A DNA stretch of 64,000 bases from Pseudactinotalea suaedae (GCF_009733815.1 NZ_WNXY01000002.1:1-64000), one strand, 5' to 3'. Numbered from the stretch's first letter, positions 51,300 to 62,925 are shown. The notes: a model not told the origin generated them from the letters alone. Numbers and translations: made by a program.

Positions 51300-51371
51300 C
51301 ACGAGATCGGACCCCCGGTGCGAGATCGCACCCCCGGGAGTGCGATCTCGAGCCCACAGTCCGATCTCGTG
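51300..51371. repeat. Nested palindrome between convergent genes
   Basis: Outer arms CACGAGATCGGAC (51300-51312) and GTCCGATCTCGTG (51359-51371) are perfect over 13 bp; inner arms CGAGATCGCAC (51321-51331) and GTGCGATCTCG (51340-51350) are perfect over 11 bp. GTGCGAGATCGCAC (51318-51331) is also nearly self-complementary. Like the 31924-31989 structure it is intergenic and carries a CGAGATCG core. Confidence 0.85.
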
Positions 51372-51454
51372 GGCGCTGGACGACTCCCGGCTGCCGGTCA
51401 AGGCCCGAGCCGGTCGGATCAGCGGACCAGCGGATCAGCGGACCAGCGAACCCG

Positions 51455-52048
51455 TCACCGAATCACCGCGGCGGCGACCCTGAGCCGGCGGAGCTGCCCT
51501 CGCCAGGCGGGCAGTGGTGGCTTCGTCAGCGGCAGCCCCGCGTGCTGCGCGACGTGTTCGACGACGGCGTCCAACCCCACCCGGTCGTTGTCCACGCGGT
51601 GCGCGTCCATGTCCGACAGTGCGCTCACGCACCGGCCGATCTGCTGCATCGCCCAGCTCTCCCGCCCGCTCAACCCCTCGAGCCGCCCGCGCAGGCGCCG
51701 CCGCAGCGTCTCGGGTGACGCGACGAGCGCGATGTGCCGGACGTCGTGACCCAGCGCGCGCAGACCGCCGTGGATCTCCTCGAGGTAGGCGGGCTCCACG
51801 AGGGTCATCGGCACCACGGAGGCGATGTGCTTCTCCGACCGCTCCACGCGGTCGAGGATCTCGACGACACCCGCCCGCCAGGCAGCGATGTCCTGGAAGT
51901 CGCACCGCAGCCCCGCCGGCAGCGTGCGCTGCAGCCCGAAACCAGCGATCTCCGGGTCGACGAGCACGGTCCGCTCGGTGCGGCGCACCAGCTCGTAGGC
52001 GGTGTGGGTCTTGCCGCCGCCGAACGCTCCGTTGATCCAGACGATCAC
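51455..52048 (-). CDS. P-loop nucleotide kinase, TmrB-like
   Basis: 197 residues, GTG start overlapping the small membrane-protein stop. It opens with VWINGAFGGGKTHTAYEL, where the Walker A GAFGGGKT at the very N-terminus matches the tunicamycin-resistance (TmrB) type of ATP-binding proteins. VPMTLVEPAYLEEI and HIALVASPETLRRRLRGRLE resemble the lid/LID-Arg segment of small kinases. Probable phosphotransferase; substrate unknown. Confidence 0.75.
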   Translation of the reverse strand: MIVWINGAFGGGKTHTAYELVRRTERTVLVDPEIAGFGLQRTLPAGLRCDFQDIAAWRAGVVEILDRVERSEKHIASVVPMTLVEPAYLEEIHGGLRALGHDVRHIALVASPETLRRRLRGRLEGLSGRESWAMQQIGRCVSALSDMDAHRVDNDRVGLDAVVEHVAQHAGLPLTKPPLPAWRGQLRRLRVAAAVIR

Positions 52049-52239
52049 TCGCCGTCGGACCTCGAAGGGTTCCCGACGGCCGCGGCGGGCGGCGACGCAG
52101 CAGCCCCGGTCGTGACGTCGCGGGCGTTCTCGCGCAACGCGTCACGCGTGCCGAGCCGCACCGCACGCCTGATCAGCCGATAGCCACCCAGGACCAGCGC
52201 CCCCATCAGCACCACGGTCAGGATCTCTTCGACCGACAT
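52045..52239 (-). CDS. Small single-pass membrane protein
   Basis: 64 residues from ATG 52239, chosen because GAGGAG (52247-52252) lies seven bases upstream; a GTG one codon earlier is possible. One hydrophobic segment, about residues 4-20 (EEILTVVLMGALVLGGY), then an Arg-rich cytoplasmic part (RLIRRAVRLGTRDALR) and an Ala/Pro-rich tail. Coupled to the TmrB-like gene. Function unknown. Confidence 0.6.
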   Translation of the reverse strand: MSVEEILTVVLMGALVLGGYRLIRRAVRLGTRDALRENARDVTTGAAASPPAAAVGNPSRSDGE

Positions 52240-52300
52240 CACGCCGCTCCTCTGCTCGCCGTGGTCGTCACGGTATCGGTCGCGCGCTCACGGAGACGGC

Positions 52301-52336
52301 GAACGGCCCGACTCCCTCGCGGGTGTCGGGCCGTTC
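52301..52336 (-). terminator. Terminator of rpoD
   Basis: A perfect 12-bp stem, GAACGGCCCGAC / GTCGGGCCGTTC, with a 12-nt loop lies 16 bp beyond the rpoD stop. Confidence 0.8.
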
Positions 52337-52352
52337 GTGGTGCTGGCGTGCG

Positions 52353-53666
52353 TCAGTCCAGGTAGTCGCGCAGCACCTGGCTGCGGCTGGGGTGACGGAG
52401 CTTGCTCATCGTCTTGGACTCGATCTGGCGGATCCGCTCGCGCGTGACGCCGTAGACCTTGCCGATCTCGTCGAGGGTCTTGGGCTGACCGTCGGTGAGC
52501 CCGAAGCGCATCTGCACCACGCCGGCCTCACGCTCGGACAACGTGTCGAGCACCGAGTGCAGCTGCTCCTGCAGCAGCGTGAACGAGACCGCGTCGGCGG
52601 GCACGATCGCCTCGGAGTCCTCGATGAGGTCGCCGAACTCGGAGTCGCCGTCCTCGCCCAGCGGGGTGGCGAGAGAGATCGGCTCGCGGCCGTACTTCTG
52701 GACCTCGACCACCTTCTCCGGGGTCATGTCCAGCTCCTTGGCCAGCTCCTCCGGGGTGGGCTCGCGGCCCAGGTCCTGGAGCATCTGGCGCTGCACGCGG
52801 GCGAGCTTGTTGATGACCTCGACCATGTGCACCGGTATGCGGATGGTGCGGGCCTGGTCGGCCATGGCGCGGGTGATCGCCTGCCGGATCCACCAGGTCG
52901 CGTACGTGGAGAACTTGTAGCCCTTGGTGTAGTCGAACTTCTCGACGGCGCGGATCAGACCGAGGTTGCCCTCCTGGATCAGGTCCAGGAACAGCATCCC
53001 GCGGCCGGTGTACCGCTTGGCGAGCGAGACGACCAGACGCAGGTTGGCCTCGAGCAGGTGGTTCTTGGCGCGACGGCCGTCCTGGGCGATCCACTCCATC
53101 TCGCGGCGGACCTTGCCCTCGAACTTGTTCGCGGGGTCGTTCAGCTTCTCCTCGGCGAACAGGCCGGCCTCGATGCGCTTGGCGAGCTCGACCTCCTGCT
53201 CGGCGTTCAGCAGCGCGACCTTGCCGATCTGCTTGAGGTAGTCCTTGACCGGGTCGGCGGTGGCGCCGGCGGTGACGACCTGCTGCGCGGGGGCGTCGTC
53301 GTCGTCGGAGTCGGAGTAGACGAACCCCGCGGACTCGGGCTCGTCCTCCTTGCCCTTGACGGCAGGGGTGGCCTCGTCCGACTCCTCGTCGATCTCGATC
53401 ACCTCGACGTCGACGGCGGCGTCGGCCACCTCGGCGTCGTCCTTGCCGCCCTTGGGGGCGCGGCTCGTCTTGGCGGTGGCCGCCTTCGACCGTGCGGGCG
53501 TCTTCGCCGCAGCGGTCTTGGTGGCGGTGGACGACGGCGCAGCCTTGGTCGCGGCGGCGGTCTTGCGCGCCGGCTTCGCGGCAGCGGTCTTCGCGGCGCC
53601 GTTGGTACGGCTCCGGGTCGTCTTCTTCTCGGCGGTCTCGGTCACGACAGTGGCGTCGTCAGGCAT
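52353..53666 (-). CDS. rpoD: Principal RNA polymerase sigma factor (SigA/HrdB type)
   Basis: 437 residues. The N-terminal 105 residues are a Lys/Ala/Thr-rich basic tail ([16 protein letters not shown]), then an acidic stretch, the actinobacterial pattern. Region 1.2 starts [17 protein letters not shown]; region 2 has [35 protein letters not shown] and [17 protein letters not shown]; region 3 [13 protein letters not shown]; region 4 [31 protein letters not shown]. All features of the essential primary sigma factor are present. An unusually good -10 (TATAAT) lies about 120 nt upstream. Confidence 0.97.
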   Translation of the reverse strand: MPDDATVVTETAEKKTTRSRTNGAAKTAAAKPARKTAAATKAAPSSTATKTAAAKTPARSKAATAKTSRAPKGGKDDAEVADAAVDVEVIEIDEESDEATPAVKGKEDEPESAGFVYSDSDDDDAPAQQVVTAGATADPVKDYLKQIGKVALLNAEQEVELAKRIEAGLFAEEKLNDPANKFEGKVRREMEWIAQDGRRAKNHLLEANLRLVVSLAKRYTGRGMLFLDLIQEGNLGLIRAVEKFDYTKGYKFSTYATWWIRQAITRAMADQARTIRIPVHMVEVINKLARVQRQMLQDLGREPTPEELAKELDMTPEKVVEVQKYGREPISLATPLGEDGDSEFGDLIEDSEAIVPADAVSFTLLQEQLHSVLDTLSEREAGVVQMRFGLTDGQPKTLDEIGKVYGVTRERIRQIESKTMSKLRHPSRSQVLRDYLD

Positions 53667-53791
53667 GGCGGAGGGAAACCTTCTTCTTCACGGCGGGCAC
53701 GACGAACTCGACCCCGGGACAGGTGTCCCGAGACGGGCGGCGCTGGGGCGTTAGCGGCGGACTGGCGACTTGTGAGTCGCGTGCGTTCACC

Positions 53792-53797
53792 ATTATA
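53792..53797 (-). promoter_or_regulatory. Consensus -10 (TATAAT) of the rpoD promoter
   Basis: On the minus strand GTTTATAATGGTG carries a perfect TATAAT, very rare in this GC-rich sequence, oriented towards rpoD. No good -35 is seen at 16-18 bp, so another factor or the TTTATAATGG context may compensate. Predicted leader about 120 nt. Confidence 0.65.
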
Positions 53798-53805
53798 AAC
53801 GCGAG

Positions 53806-53830
53806 GCCCGTGCTGCTTTGTTCCACGGGC
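53806..53830 (-). terminator. Hairpin directly after the gcvP stop
   Basis: GCCCGTG (53806-53812) pairs with CACGGGC (53824-53830). It starts at the base next to the gcvP stop and ends just before the rpoD -10, so it insulates the two operons. Confidence 0.6.
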
Positions 53831-56671
<2,841 letters not shown>

Positions 56672-56674
56672 GCC

Positions 56675-57046
56675 TCAGCCCTGGGTGAGCGCGGTGTAGG
56701 CCTCGGCGTCGAGCAGCGGTCCCTCCGCCTCGACGGTCACGGCGAACAGCCATCCCTCGCCGTAGGGGTCGGTGTTGACGACCTCGGGCGTCTCGACGGC
56801 CGCCTCGTTGATGCTGGAGACCGTGCCGGTCACCGGCGAGTAGAGGTCGCTGACCGACTTGGTCGACTCGATCTCGCCGCAGGCCTGGCCGGCGACGACC
56901 TCGGTGCCGACGGCGGGGAGGTCGAGATAGACGACGTCGCCGAGGGCGTCGGTCGCGTAGGCGGTGACACCGATCGTGGCGGTCCCTGCAGCGAGCACCA
57001 CCCACTCGTGCTCGGCGGTGTACTGGCGGTCGCTGGGGATGCTCAT
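56675..57046 (-). CDS. gcvH: Glycine cleavage system H protein
   Basis: 123 residues. The lipoylation site is K63 in GEIESTKSVSDLYSPVTG; the start MSIPSDRQYTAEHEWV is typical. It carries the aminomethyl intermediate between P and T proteins. No lipoate ligase or synthase gene is nearby. Confidence 0.96.
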   Translation of the reverse strand: MSIPSDRQYTAEHEWVVLAAGTATIGVTAYATDALGDVVYLDLPAVGTEVVAGQACGEIESTKSVSDLYSPVTGTVSSINEAAVETPEVVNTDPYGEGWLFAVTVEAEGPLLDAEAYTALTQG

Positions 57047-57083
57047 GTCAGATGCGTCTTCCGTGCTGGAGGTCCACCCGGAG

Positions 57084-58190
57084 TCATGCCGGGCGTCGGT
57101 AGAAGGGTAGTTCGGTGACGGTCATCGGCTGGCGGGTGCCCCGCACGTCGACGTCGAGCTGCTCACCTGCGGCGGTGGGCACGTCCACGCGTGCCAGCGC
57201 GATCGGGTGACCGAGCGTCGGGGAGAGCACACCGGAGGTGACCACCCCGATCTCGGCCGCGCCCTCTCCCCCGCTGCCGCTGAGCACCGTCGATCCGGCA
57301 CGAGCCGCGCGGCGACCGGACCCGACCAGACCGATCAGGTGCGTGCCGGAGCGCGCGGCGGCGCGCGCCGCGAGCGCGTCGCGGCCGACGAAGTCGTGGT
57401 CGAGCTTGACGAGGCGGTCCAGGCCCACCTCGTACGGGGTCGTCGCCCGCGTCAGCTCCTGCCCGTACAACGGCATCCCGGCCTCGAGCCGGAGGGTGTC
57501 GCGGGCGGCGAGCCCGGCAGGCACCAGCCCGGCGGCCTCACCCGCGCCGAGGAGCAACCGCCACAGACCGGCCGCGCCCTCGGCAGGCACGGCGAGCTCG
57601 AAGCCGTCCTCGCCGGTGTACCCGGTGCGCGCGACCAGGGCGGGAACGCCGTCGATGCGCCCCTGGACGCTCGCGTAGTACCGCAGCATCGTGAGGTCGA
57701 CGTCCACGAGCGGCGCCAGGATCTCGGCGGCGCGCGGCCCCTGGACGGCGATCAGGGCTCGGTGCGGCGTGCGATCGACGACCGCGCACGGCTGCCCCTG
57801 GCTGCGCAGGGCGAGCTGGTCGAGGACGCTCACCCGGTTCGCGGCGTTGGCGATCACGAGGTAGTCCTCGGCGCTGAGCCGGTAGACGATCAGGTCGTCG
57901 ATGATCCCGCCGTCCTCGGCGACGATCACGGTGTAGCGGGCACGGCCGTCGGCGAGCTGGGACGGCACGCTCACCAGTGCGCCGTCGAGCGCTGCTCCGG
58001 CACCGGGGCCGCTCACCTCGATCTGCGCCATGTGGGACAGGTCGAAGAGGCCCGCAGCGGTGCGGACCGCGTGGTGCTCGGCGAGATCGCCGGCATACCG
58101 CAGCGGCATCTGCCAGCCCGCGAAGCTCGTCAGGGTGGCACCGGCAGCCACGTGCTCGGCGTGCAGCGGGGTGGTCAGCTCCTCGGTCAT
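57084..58190 (-). CDS. gcvT: Aminomethyltransferase (glycine cleavage T protein)
   Basis: 368 residues; ATG at 58190 overlaps the Usp stop (ATGA). TTPLHAEHVAAGATLTSFAGWQMP at the N-terminus, the folate-binding Asp in LFDLSHMAQIEVSG, NAANRVSVLDQL, RTGYTGEDGFELAV and ARDTLRLEAGMPLYGQEL. It transfers the methylene group to tetrahydrofolate. Gene order usp-gcvT-gcvH-gcvP. No glycine riboswitch fold was found in the short gap upstream of usp. Confidence 0.96.
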   Translation of the reverse strand: MTEELTTPLHAEHVAAGATLTSFAGWQMPLRYAGDLAEHHAVRTAAGLFDLSHMAQIEVSGPGAGAALDGALVSVPSQLADGRARYTVIVAEDGGIIDDLIVYRLSAEDYLVIANAANRVSVLDQLALRSQGQPCAVVDRTPHRALIAVQGPRAAEILAPLVDVDLTMLRYYASVQGRIDGVPALVARTGYTGEDGFELAVPAEGAAGLWRLLLGAGEAAGLVPAGLAARDTLRLEAGMPLYGQELTRATTPYEVGLDRLVKLDHDFVGRDALAARAAARSGTHLIGLVGSGRRAARAGSTVLSGSGGEGAAEIGVVTSGVLSPTLGHPIALARVDVPTAAGEQLDVDVRGTRQPMTVTELPFYRRPA

Positions 58191-58579
58191 GCCGTGCGTG
58201 CCGGCTTCACAGCCAGGACGGGGCATGTCGCGTCCAGCAGGATGCGCTGGGCGTTGGAGCCCAGGATCAGCTTGCCCACGGGCGAACGCCGTCGGAGCCC
58301 GATCACGATCAGCTCGGCGCCGAGGTCCTCGGCGATCTCGACGAGGTCGTCGGCGACGTCCTTGCCGCGCTCGACGTGACGGACCTCGTGGACGACGTCG
58401 GTGCTCTCGAGCGTCGACCTCGCCTCTTCGACGGCGGCCTCGATGGCGCCTGCCTCGGACCCTCGGGCGGCGTGCACGACGACGACGAGACGCGTACCCC
58501 GTCGGGTGGCCTCCTCGATCGCCGAGTCGAGAGCCGCCCTGCCCTCGGGTGTGGGGACGAACCCAGCAACGACCGGCAC
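58187..58579 (-). CDS. Universal stress protein (UspA type)
   Basis: 130 residues. GTG 58579 is chosen over 58582 because GGAGG then lies six bases upstream. Single Usp domain: VVAGFVPTPEGRAALDSAIE at the N-terminus and the ATP-binding pattern ELIVIGLRRRSPVGKLILGSNAQRILLDATCPVLAV, where GLRxRSPVGKxxLGSxxxxIL matches GxxGx(9)GS(S/T). An unusual partner for the glycine cleavage genes, coupled to gcvT by an ATGA overlap. Confidence 0.87.
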   Translation of the reverse strand: MPVVAGFVPTPEGRAALDSAIEEATRRGTRLVVVVHAARGSEAGAIEAAVEEARSTLESTDVVHEVRHVERGKDVADDLVEIAEDLGAELIVIGLRRRSPVGKLILGSNAQRILLDATCPVLAVKPARTA

Positions 58580-58627
58580 CACGCACCTCCATCCACGCTC
58601 GATGGGCGTTGCGCCGAGAGTAGCGCG

Positions 58628-59755
58628 TCAGAACCCTCCCGGCGTGACGCACGAGTGCGGCCGTGCCCAGGCGGGCCGGACCCCACCGGCGAGCGCGTCC
58701 TCGAGAAGCTGACCCAGCGTGCAGCCCGGGTGGTCCTCGAGGCACTGGCGCACCAGCACCTCGGCTCGTGCACCCTCGCCGCACCACCAGGCGAGCCAGC
58801 CGCGGATCGCGAGAGCGTAGCCCGCACGTCCCGGCGCCGCGTGCCGGACGATCTCGCCGAGCACCACGCGGCACGCCTGCACGTGGGCGGGCCCCGGCGG
58901 TTCGAGATCGCCGGTGACCATGTCCTCGAAGGTCCTCATCACCTCCGGTGAGCCGGGCCGCCCGCGTTCGCCGGTGACGGTCCAGGCGAGGATCGCGTCG
59001 CGCAGGTGGGGATCGGCCAGCGCGACGCCGAGGCGACCCGGGACGGTGGCATCCGGCCACCAGGGACCGCGGAGCGTGCCCGCCTCGGCGAGCGCCACCC
59101 CGTAGAGGTCAAGCATCCTGCGGCGCCATCGGCTCTGGCGCTCCGGTGGCCTGTTGCGCATGGCACGCCGCTCGCGGTCCGCCGCGTGGGTGGCGACGGC
59201 CAGCCGGTGCGCATCGACCTCGCGCGAGCAGCCGAGCGCCTCACGGCTGGGCGCCAGGGCCTCCCCTGCCAGCACCATCCGTGCGGCGATCGCGGTCTCG
59301 CTCAGCCTGGTGATCGGATGGCCCGCCTCGGGGCAGCACGGTTCGCTCGCGCACTCCAGGCACGCGAAGGCGCCGGTGGACACCACGAACGACTCCGTGC
59401 GGTGCGTCAGGGGCATCACCTCCAACCACTCCTGCAGCACCCTCCCGGCGGTGCCGCGGCCGGCGCGCACGTCCTGGAGCGGCTCGTCGGTGTAGAGGAC
59501 GGTCAGCGCGGCCACCGTGGGGTCCTGCGCCATCTGGGCCGCGATGCCCGACGCCGCGCCGGGAAGGGCACCAGGGGTCGCGAGGTCGGCGATGTCGAGC
59601 CGTGCGGCGAGCCCGGGCGCCACGGCTCCCGGTACCGGCTGGAGCACCGTGAGCATAGCGAGCGACTCGGTCGGGACGTACCCGAACCGGTAGGGCAGAT
59701 AGGCGAGGAGGTCCTCGGGACGGTTGAGCTTGAGGGTGATCGGTTCGATGTCCAT
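58628..59755 (-). CDS. DUF4192 domain-containing protein
   Basis: 375 residues. The N-terminus EPITLKLNRPEDLLAYLPYRFGYVPTESLAML is the hallmark of DUF4192, a family of actinobacterial proteins of unknown function. The middle has the cysteine cluster FACLECASEPCCPEAGH, a possible metal site, and the C-terminus is helical (VLVRQCLEDHPGCTLGQLLEDALAGG). No membrane segment. It lies 48 bp upstream of usp in the same direction, and is divergent from the polyprenyl synthetase gene. Confidence 0.82.
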   Translation of the reverse strand: MDIEPITLKLNRPEDLLAYLPYRFGYVPTESLAMLTVLQPVPGAVAPGLAARLDIADLATPGALPGAASGIAAQMAQDPTVAALTVLYTDEPLQDVRAGRGTAGRVLQEWLEVMPLTHRTESFVVSTGAFACLECASEPCCPEAGHPITRLSETAIAARMVLAGEALAPSREALGCSREVDAHRLAVATHAADRERRAMRNRPPERQSRWRRRMLDLYGVALAEAGTLRGPWWPDATVPGRLGVALADPHLRDAILAWTVTGERGRPGSPEVMRTFEDMVTGDLEPPGPAHVQACRVVLGEIVRHAAPGRAGYALAIRGWLAWWCGEGARAEVLVRQCLEDHPGCTLGQLLEDALAGGVRPAWARPHSCVTPGGF

Positions 59756-59876
59756 CGACAGAGTTCAGCCCCTCTCGGCACCTGCCTGCTGGGCGGTCCT
59801 GGGGGTGCTGTGGACAGAGCGGCATCGGGCCGGACCTGTGGACAACCCTCGGGTGGATCGCCGGTACTGTGGCGAT

Positions 59877-60959
59877 GTGCAGGAGGCCGCCGCAGTGCTG
59901 CGCCCGGCGGTCACCGCCGAGGTGCTGGGATCCTGGCGTCGGCTCGCCGGGTCGTTCGCCTCGGTCGGCCCCGAGGTGGCTGTCTTCTTCGACGTCGGCG
60001 CCGACCTGCTCGCGCACGGCAAGCGGCTGCGGGCATCCTTCGCCTCCGCGGGCTGGCGCAGCCTGGGCGGCGAGGCCCTGGCGGCGGCCGAGGTGCGTCT
60101 GGGCAGCGGGCTCGAGCTGTTCCAGGTGGCCGCGCTCGTGCACGACGACCTCATGGACGGGTCGCTGACGCGCCGCGGCCGCCCGTCGGCGCACCGTCAG
60201 TTCGCGGCGCACCACGACGAGGTCGGCCTCGTCGGCGGCGCGACCCGGTTCGGTGAGGCCGGTGCGATCCTCCTCGGCGACCTGCTGCTGGTCGCCGCGC
60301 AGTCCGAGCTCGACGACGCCCTCGGCCTGGTCGACGCGAACGCCGGCGCACGCGGCCGGCGCCTGGTCGAGGAGATGATGGGCGAGGTCACCGTCGGCCA
60401 GTTCCTCGACAGCTATGCCCAGTCCGCCCCGTGGTCGACCAACCCGGCGACCGACCTGGACCGGGCGCGTCGCGTGATCCGGTCCAAGTCCGCCCGCTAC
60501 TCGGTGGAGCACCCGCTCGTGATCGGTGCGGCGCTCGCCGGGGCCGACGACGCGATGCTCGCCCACCTGCGTGCCGTGGGGCTGCCGATCGGCGAGGCGT
60601 TCCAGCTGCGCGACGACGTGCTCGGCGTCTTCGGTGACCCGGCGACCACGGGCAAGCCCGCGGGCGACGACCTGCGCGAGGGCAAGCGCACCGTGCTCGT
60701 CACGCTCGCCATGACGCTCGCGAGCGAGCGGGACGTCGCGACGCTGCGCACCCTGGTCGGTCGTTCCGACCTCGGCCCCGACGACATCGCGCGCGTGCGT
60801 GCGATCCTCACCGACTCGGGTGCGCTGGCCGCCGTCGAGGAGCTCATCGAGGAGCGCTACCAGGCGGGTCTTGCGGCGCTGGCCGCGACCGGTCTCGGCG
60901 AGGAGCAGCGCGACTACATCGCTGCGCTGGCCGGCGCGGCCATCAAGCGCGACGCCTGA
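59877..60959 (+). CDS. Polyprenyl (trans-isoprenyl) diphosphate synthase, IdsA2/GrcC type
   Basis: 360 residues from GTG 59877. TACTGT at 59865-59870 ends six bases before that codon, suggesting a leaderless transcript; an open frame continues further upstream. First aspartate-rich motif LVHDDLMDGS (DDxxD), second LRDDVLGVFGD, plus LLGDLLLVAA and GKPAGDDLREGKRT. It makes C20 or longer prenyl diphosphates for carotenoids, quinones or lipid carriers. The order with Rv2175c-like, LysM and PknL genes matches the M. tuberculosis Rv2173-Rv2176 region. Confidence 0.88.
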   Translation: MQEAAAVLRPAVTAEVLGSWRRLAGSFASVGPEVAVFFDVGADLLAHGKRLRASFASAGWRSLGGEALAAAEVRLGSGLELFQVAALVHDDLMDGSLTRRGRPSAHRQFAAHHDEVGLVGGATRFGEAGAILLGDLLLVAAQSELDDALGLVDANAGARGRRLVEEMMGEVTVGQFLDSYAQSAPWSTNPATDLDRARRVIRSKSARYSVEHPLVIGAALAGADDAMLAHLRAVGLPIGEAFQLRDDVLGVFGDPATTGKPAGDDLREGKRTVLVTLAMTLASERDVATLRTLVGRSDLGPDDIARVRAILTDSGALAAVEELIEERYQAGLAALAATGLGEEQRDYIAALAGAAIKRDA

Positions 60960-60971
60960 TCCGCTCCCGGG

Positions 60972-61364
60972 TCAGAAGGCCAGCACCTGCGCGGCGCGAC
61001 GGACCGCGTGCGTGCGGAGGCCGACCAGCGCCTCGATGGGCGTGCTGCCGAGCTCCTCGTTGTCCCGGAACAGCCACGCGACGATCTCCTCGTCCGCGTA
61101 GCCGGCGTCGCTGAGCTGGATGATGCTGCCGCGCAGACCGCTGACGATGCCCTTGCCCCCGGTCTCCGGGTCGTCGACGACGAAGGCGCTGGGGATCGTG
61201 GGCGCGCGTCCGCCACGGCGGACCGCCACCACGGACTTGTCCGAGATCATGCCGCGCACCTCGCGGTCACGGACGCCGAGCGCCTGCGCCACCTCCGGGA
61301 TGCTCAAGAGCTCGATGTTCTCGAGCGGGTCCTGCTCCTCGGTGCTCGGAACTGCGTCAGTCAT
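60972..61364 (-). CDS. Rv2175c-like DNA-binding protein
   Basis: 130 residues. N-terminal HTH region LLSIPEVAQALGVRDREVRGMISDK (about 19-43) and the C-terminal domain IIQLSDAGYADEEIVAWLFRDNEELGSTPIEALVGLR match Rv2175c, a DNA-binding substrate of the kinase PknL in M. tuberculosis; that kinase is encoded 1.6 kb away here. Thr/Ser in the acidic N-terminus (MTDAVPSTEEQDP) could be the phosphosite. TACGCT lies six bases upstream of the ATG, so it is probably leaderless. Convergent with the polyprenyl synthase, 12 bp apart. Confidence 0.85.
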   Translation of the reverse strand: MTDAVPSTEEQDPLENIELLSIPEVAQALGVRDREVRGMISDKSVVAVRRGGRAPTIPSAFVVDDPETGGKGIVSGLRGSIIQLSDAGYADEEIVAWLFRDNEELGSTPIEALVGLRTHAVRRAAQVLAF

Positions 61365-61395
61365 GGGGAAAGCGTAGGGCCTGAGCAGCACGCCG

Positions 61396-61424
61396 CTGTG
61401 ACCACTCTGTTATGGTCAGATACT
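61396..61424 (+). promoter_or_regulatory. Candidate promoter with inverted repeat upstream of the LysM-SLT gene
   Basis: -35-like CTGTGA (61396-61401) and -10-like GATACT (61419-61424) with a 17-bp spacer. The spacer holds TGACCA (61399-61404) and TGGTCA (61413-61418), an inverted repeat with an 8-bp gap, in the divergent region shared with the Rv2175c-like regulator. The leader to the ATG is about 60 nt, too short for a c-di-AMP (ydaO) riboswitch. Confidence 0.4.
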
Positions 61425-61491
61425 GCACATCTATCCCTTTTGTCGCATCAGACACTGGTGTCACACCCCTCCATCGACCCCGGGAGCTGAG

Positions 61492-62925
61492 ATGGCCCTC
61501 CGCCGCACCCGTACGCCCACCCAGGTCGCCACCGGCCTCTCCGCGATCGGTGTCGTCACCGCCGTCGGCCTGGCCGGCGCCGTCGCTCCCGCCGCTGCGG
61601 AGGCCCCCGCCGCCGCCGGCCACCGCCCCAGCGAGCGCAGCGGGCCGGTGCCGATGCAGCCCGGTGACCAGACCACCTACACCGTGCGCCCCGGCGACAC
61701 CGTCTCCGCGATCGCCGCACGCTTCGACACCACGATCCCGGCGATCGTCCGGGCGAACAGCCTCAACGGTCGCGCGATGATCTACGCCGGGCAGGTCCTC
61801 ACCATCCCGGCGGCGGCAGCGACCAGCGCCGCGGGGCCGGCCGCGCCCAGCACGTCGAGCTCGACGCCGGCCGGCGCCACCTCCTACACGGTCGCCTCGG
61901 GTGACACCCTCTCGGGCATCGCGGCCGCGCACGGCACCACCGTCGCGCAGGTCAGCTCGCTCAACTCGCTCACCTCGACCGTGATCCACCCCGGCCAGGT
62001 GCTGCGTCTGCCCGGCGGCGCAGCGGCGACCACCACCACCACCACGACCGGTGCTGCGACGACGGCTGCGCCCGCGACGGGCGCCCAGTACACGGTGCGT
62101 TCCGGCGACACCGTCTCCGGGATCGCCGCGCGGCACGACACCACGGTCGCCGCGATCGTGGCCGCCAACGGTCTCAACGCGCGTGCTCTGATCCGCATCG
62201 GCCAGGTGCTGACGATCCCTGGCGCCGCGGCGGCGAGCACGTCCTCGAGCACGTCCAGCTCCGGCACGGCACCCAGCTCGTCCGCCTCCTCGAGCGCGAC
62301 CAGCTACACGGTGCAGTCCGGTGACACCCTGTCCGGGATCGCGGGCAAGCACGGCACGACGGTCGCGGCGATCACCGCGCTGAACTCGCTGAGCTCGAGC
62401 GTGATCTACCCGGGTCAGGTGCTGAAGGTCCAGGGCCAGCTGGTGCCGAGCACGTTCCTGCACTACACCTACCCCGACGCCACCGTGTCGGCCGCCAACC
62501 AGAACAAGCACGAGCTGCTGGCGAGCGACCTGCCGAGCAGGTCCCAGATGCAGGACCTCATCCGCACCACGGCGCAGCAGATGGGCGTCGACCCGGCGCT
62601 GGCCCTCGCCGTCGCCCAGCAGGAGTCCGGCTTCGACCCCGCGGCGGTCTCCCCCGCCAACGCGATCGGCGCGATGCAGGTCATCCCCACCTCGGGCGAG
62701 TGGGCCTCCGACCTCGTCGGGCGCGACCTCGATCTGCTGGACCCGCACGACAACGCGGTCGCCGGTGTGGCGATCCTGCGCTACCTGACCCGCACCGCAC
62801 CGGACCTGCCTACCGCGATCGCCGGGTACTACCAGGGCCTGCGCTCGGTCACCAACAACGGCATGTACGCGGACACCCGCCGCTACGTCGCCAATGTGCA
62901 GACCCTGATGACACGCTATGCCTGA
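61492..62925 (+). CDS. Secreted LysM x4 - lytic transglycosylase (SLT) cell-wall hydrolase
   Basis: 477 residues, GGGAG before the ATG. Signal peptide 1-38 (Arg-rich start, cut near AEA). Four LysM domains at about 62-106, 131-174, 200-243 and 271-313, each starting YTVxxGDTxSxIA and joined by Ala/Ser/Thr linkers. The SLT domain is at about 355-470 with the catalytic Glu378 in AQQESGFDP and AIGAMQVIP, GYYQGL. It cleaves peptidoglycan glycan strands in the envelope. Sits between the Rv2175c-like and PknL-like genes, so its control by the PknL pathway is plausible. Linker lengths suggest repeat-driven growth from a two-LysM ancestor. Confidence 0.92.
   Translation: MALRRTRTPTQVATGLSAIGVVTAVGLAGAVAPAAAEAPAAAGHRPSERSGPVPMQPGDQTTYTVRPGDTVSAIAARFDTTIPAIVRANSLNGRAMIYAGQVLTIPAAAATSAAGPAAPSTSSSTPAGATSYTVASGDTLSGIAAAHGTTVAQVSSLNSLTSTVIHPGQVLRLPGGAAATTTTTTTGAATTAAPATGAQYTVRSGDTVSGIAARHDTTVAAIVAANGLNARALIRIGQVLTIPGAAAASTSSSTSSSGTAPSSSASSSATSYTVQSGDTLSGIAGKHGTTVAAITALNSLSSSVIYPGQVLKVQGQLVPSTFLHYTYPDATVSAANQNKHELLASDLPSRSQMQDLIRTTAQQMGVDPALALAVAQQESGFDPAAVSPANAIGAMQVIPTSGEWASDLVGRDLDLLDPHDNAVAGVAILRYLTRTAPDLPTAIAGYYQGLRSVTNNGMYADTRRYVANVQTLMTRYA

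Noticed and set aside
51200-51371. CRISPR-like array
   Set aside because: The 31-bp units are directly adjacent without spacers and the next structure is a nested palindrome; no cas genes are present.
58583-58627. Glycine riboswitch before the gcv genes
   Set aside because: The gap upstream of usp is under 50 bp, too short, and gcvT itself overlaps usp.
61425-61491. c-di-AMP (ydaO) riboswitch before the cell-wall hydrolase
   Set aside because: The leader is only about 60 nt and lacks the conserved ydaO elements.
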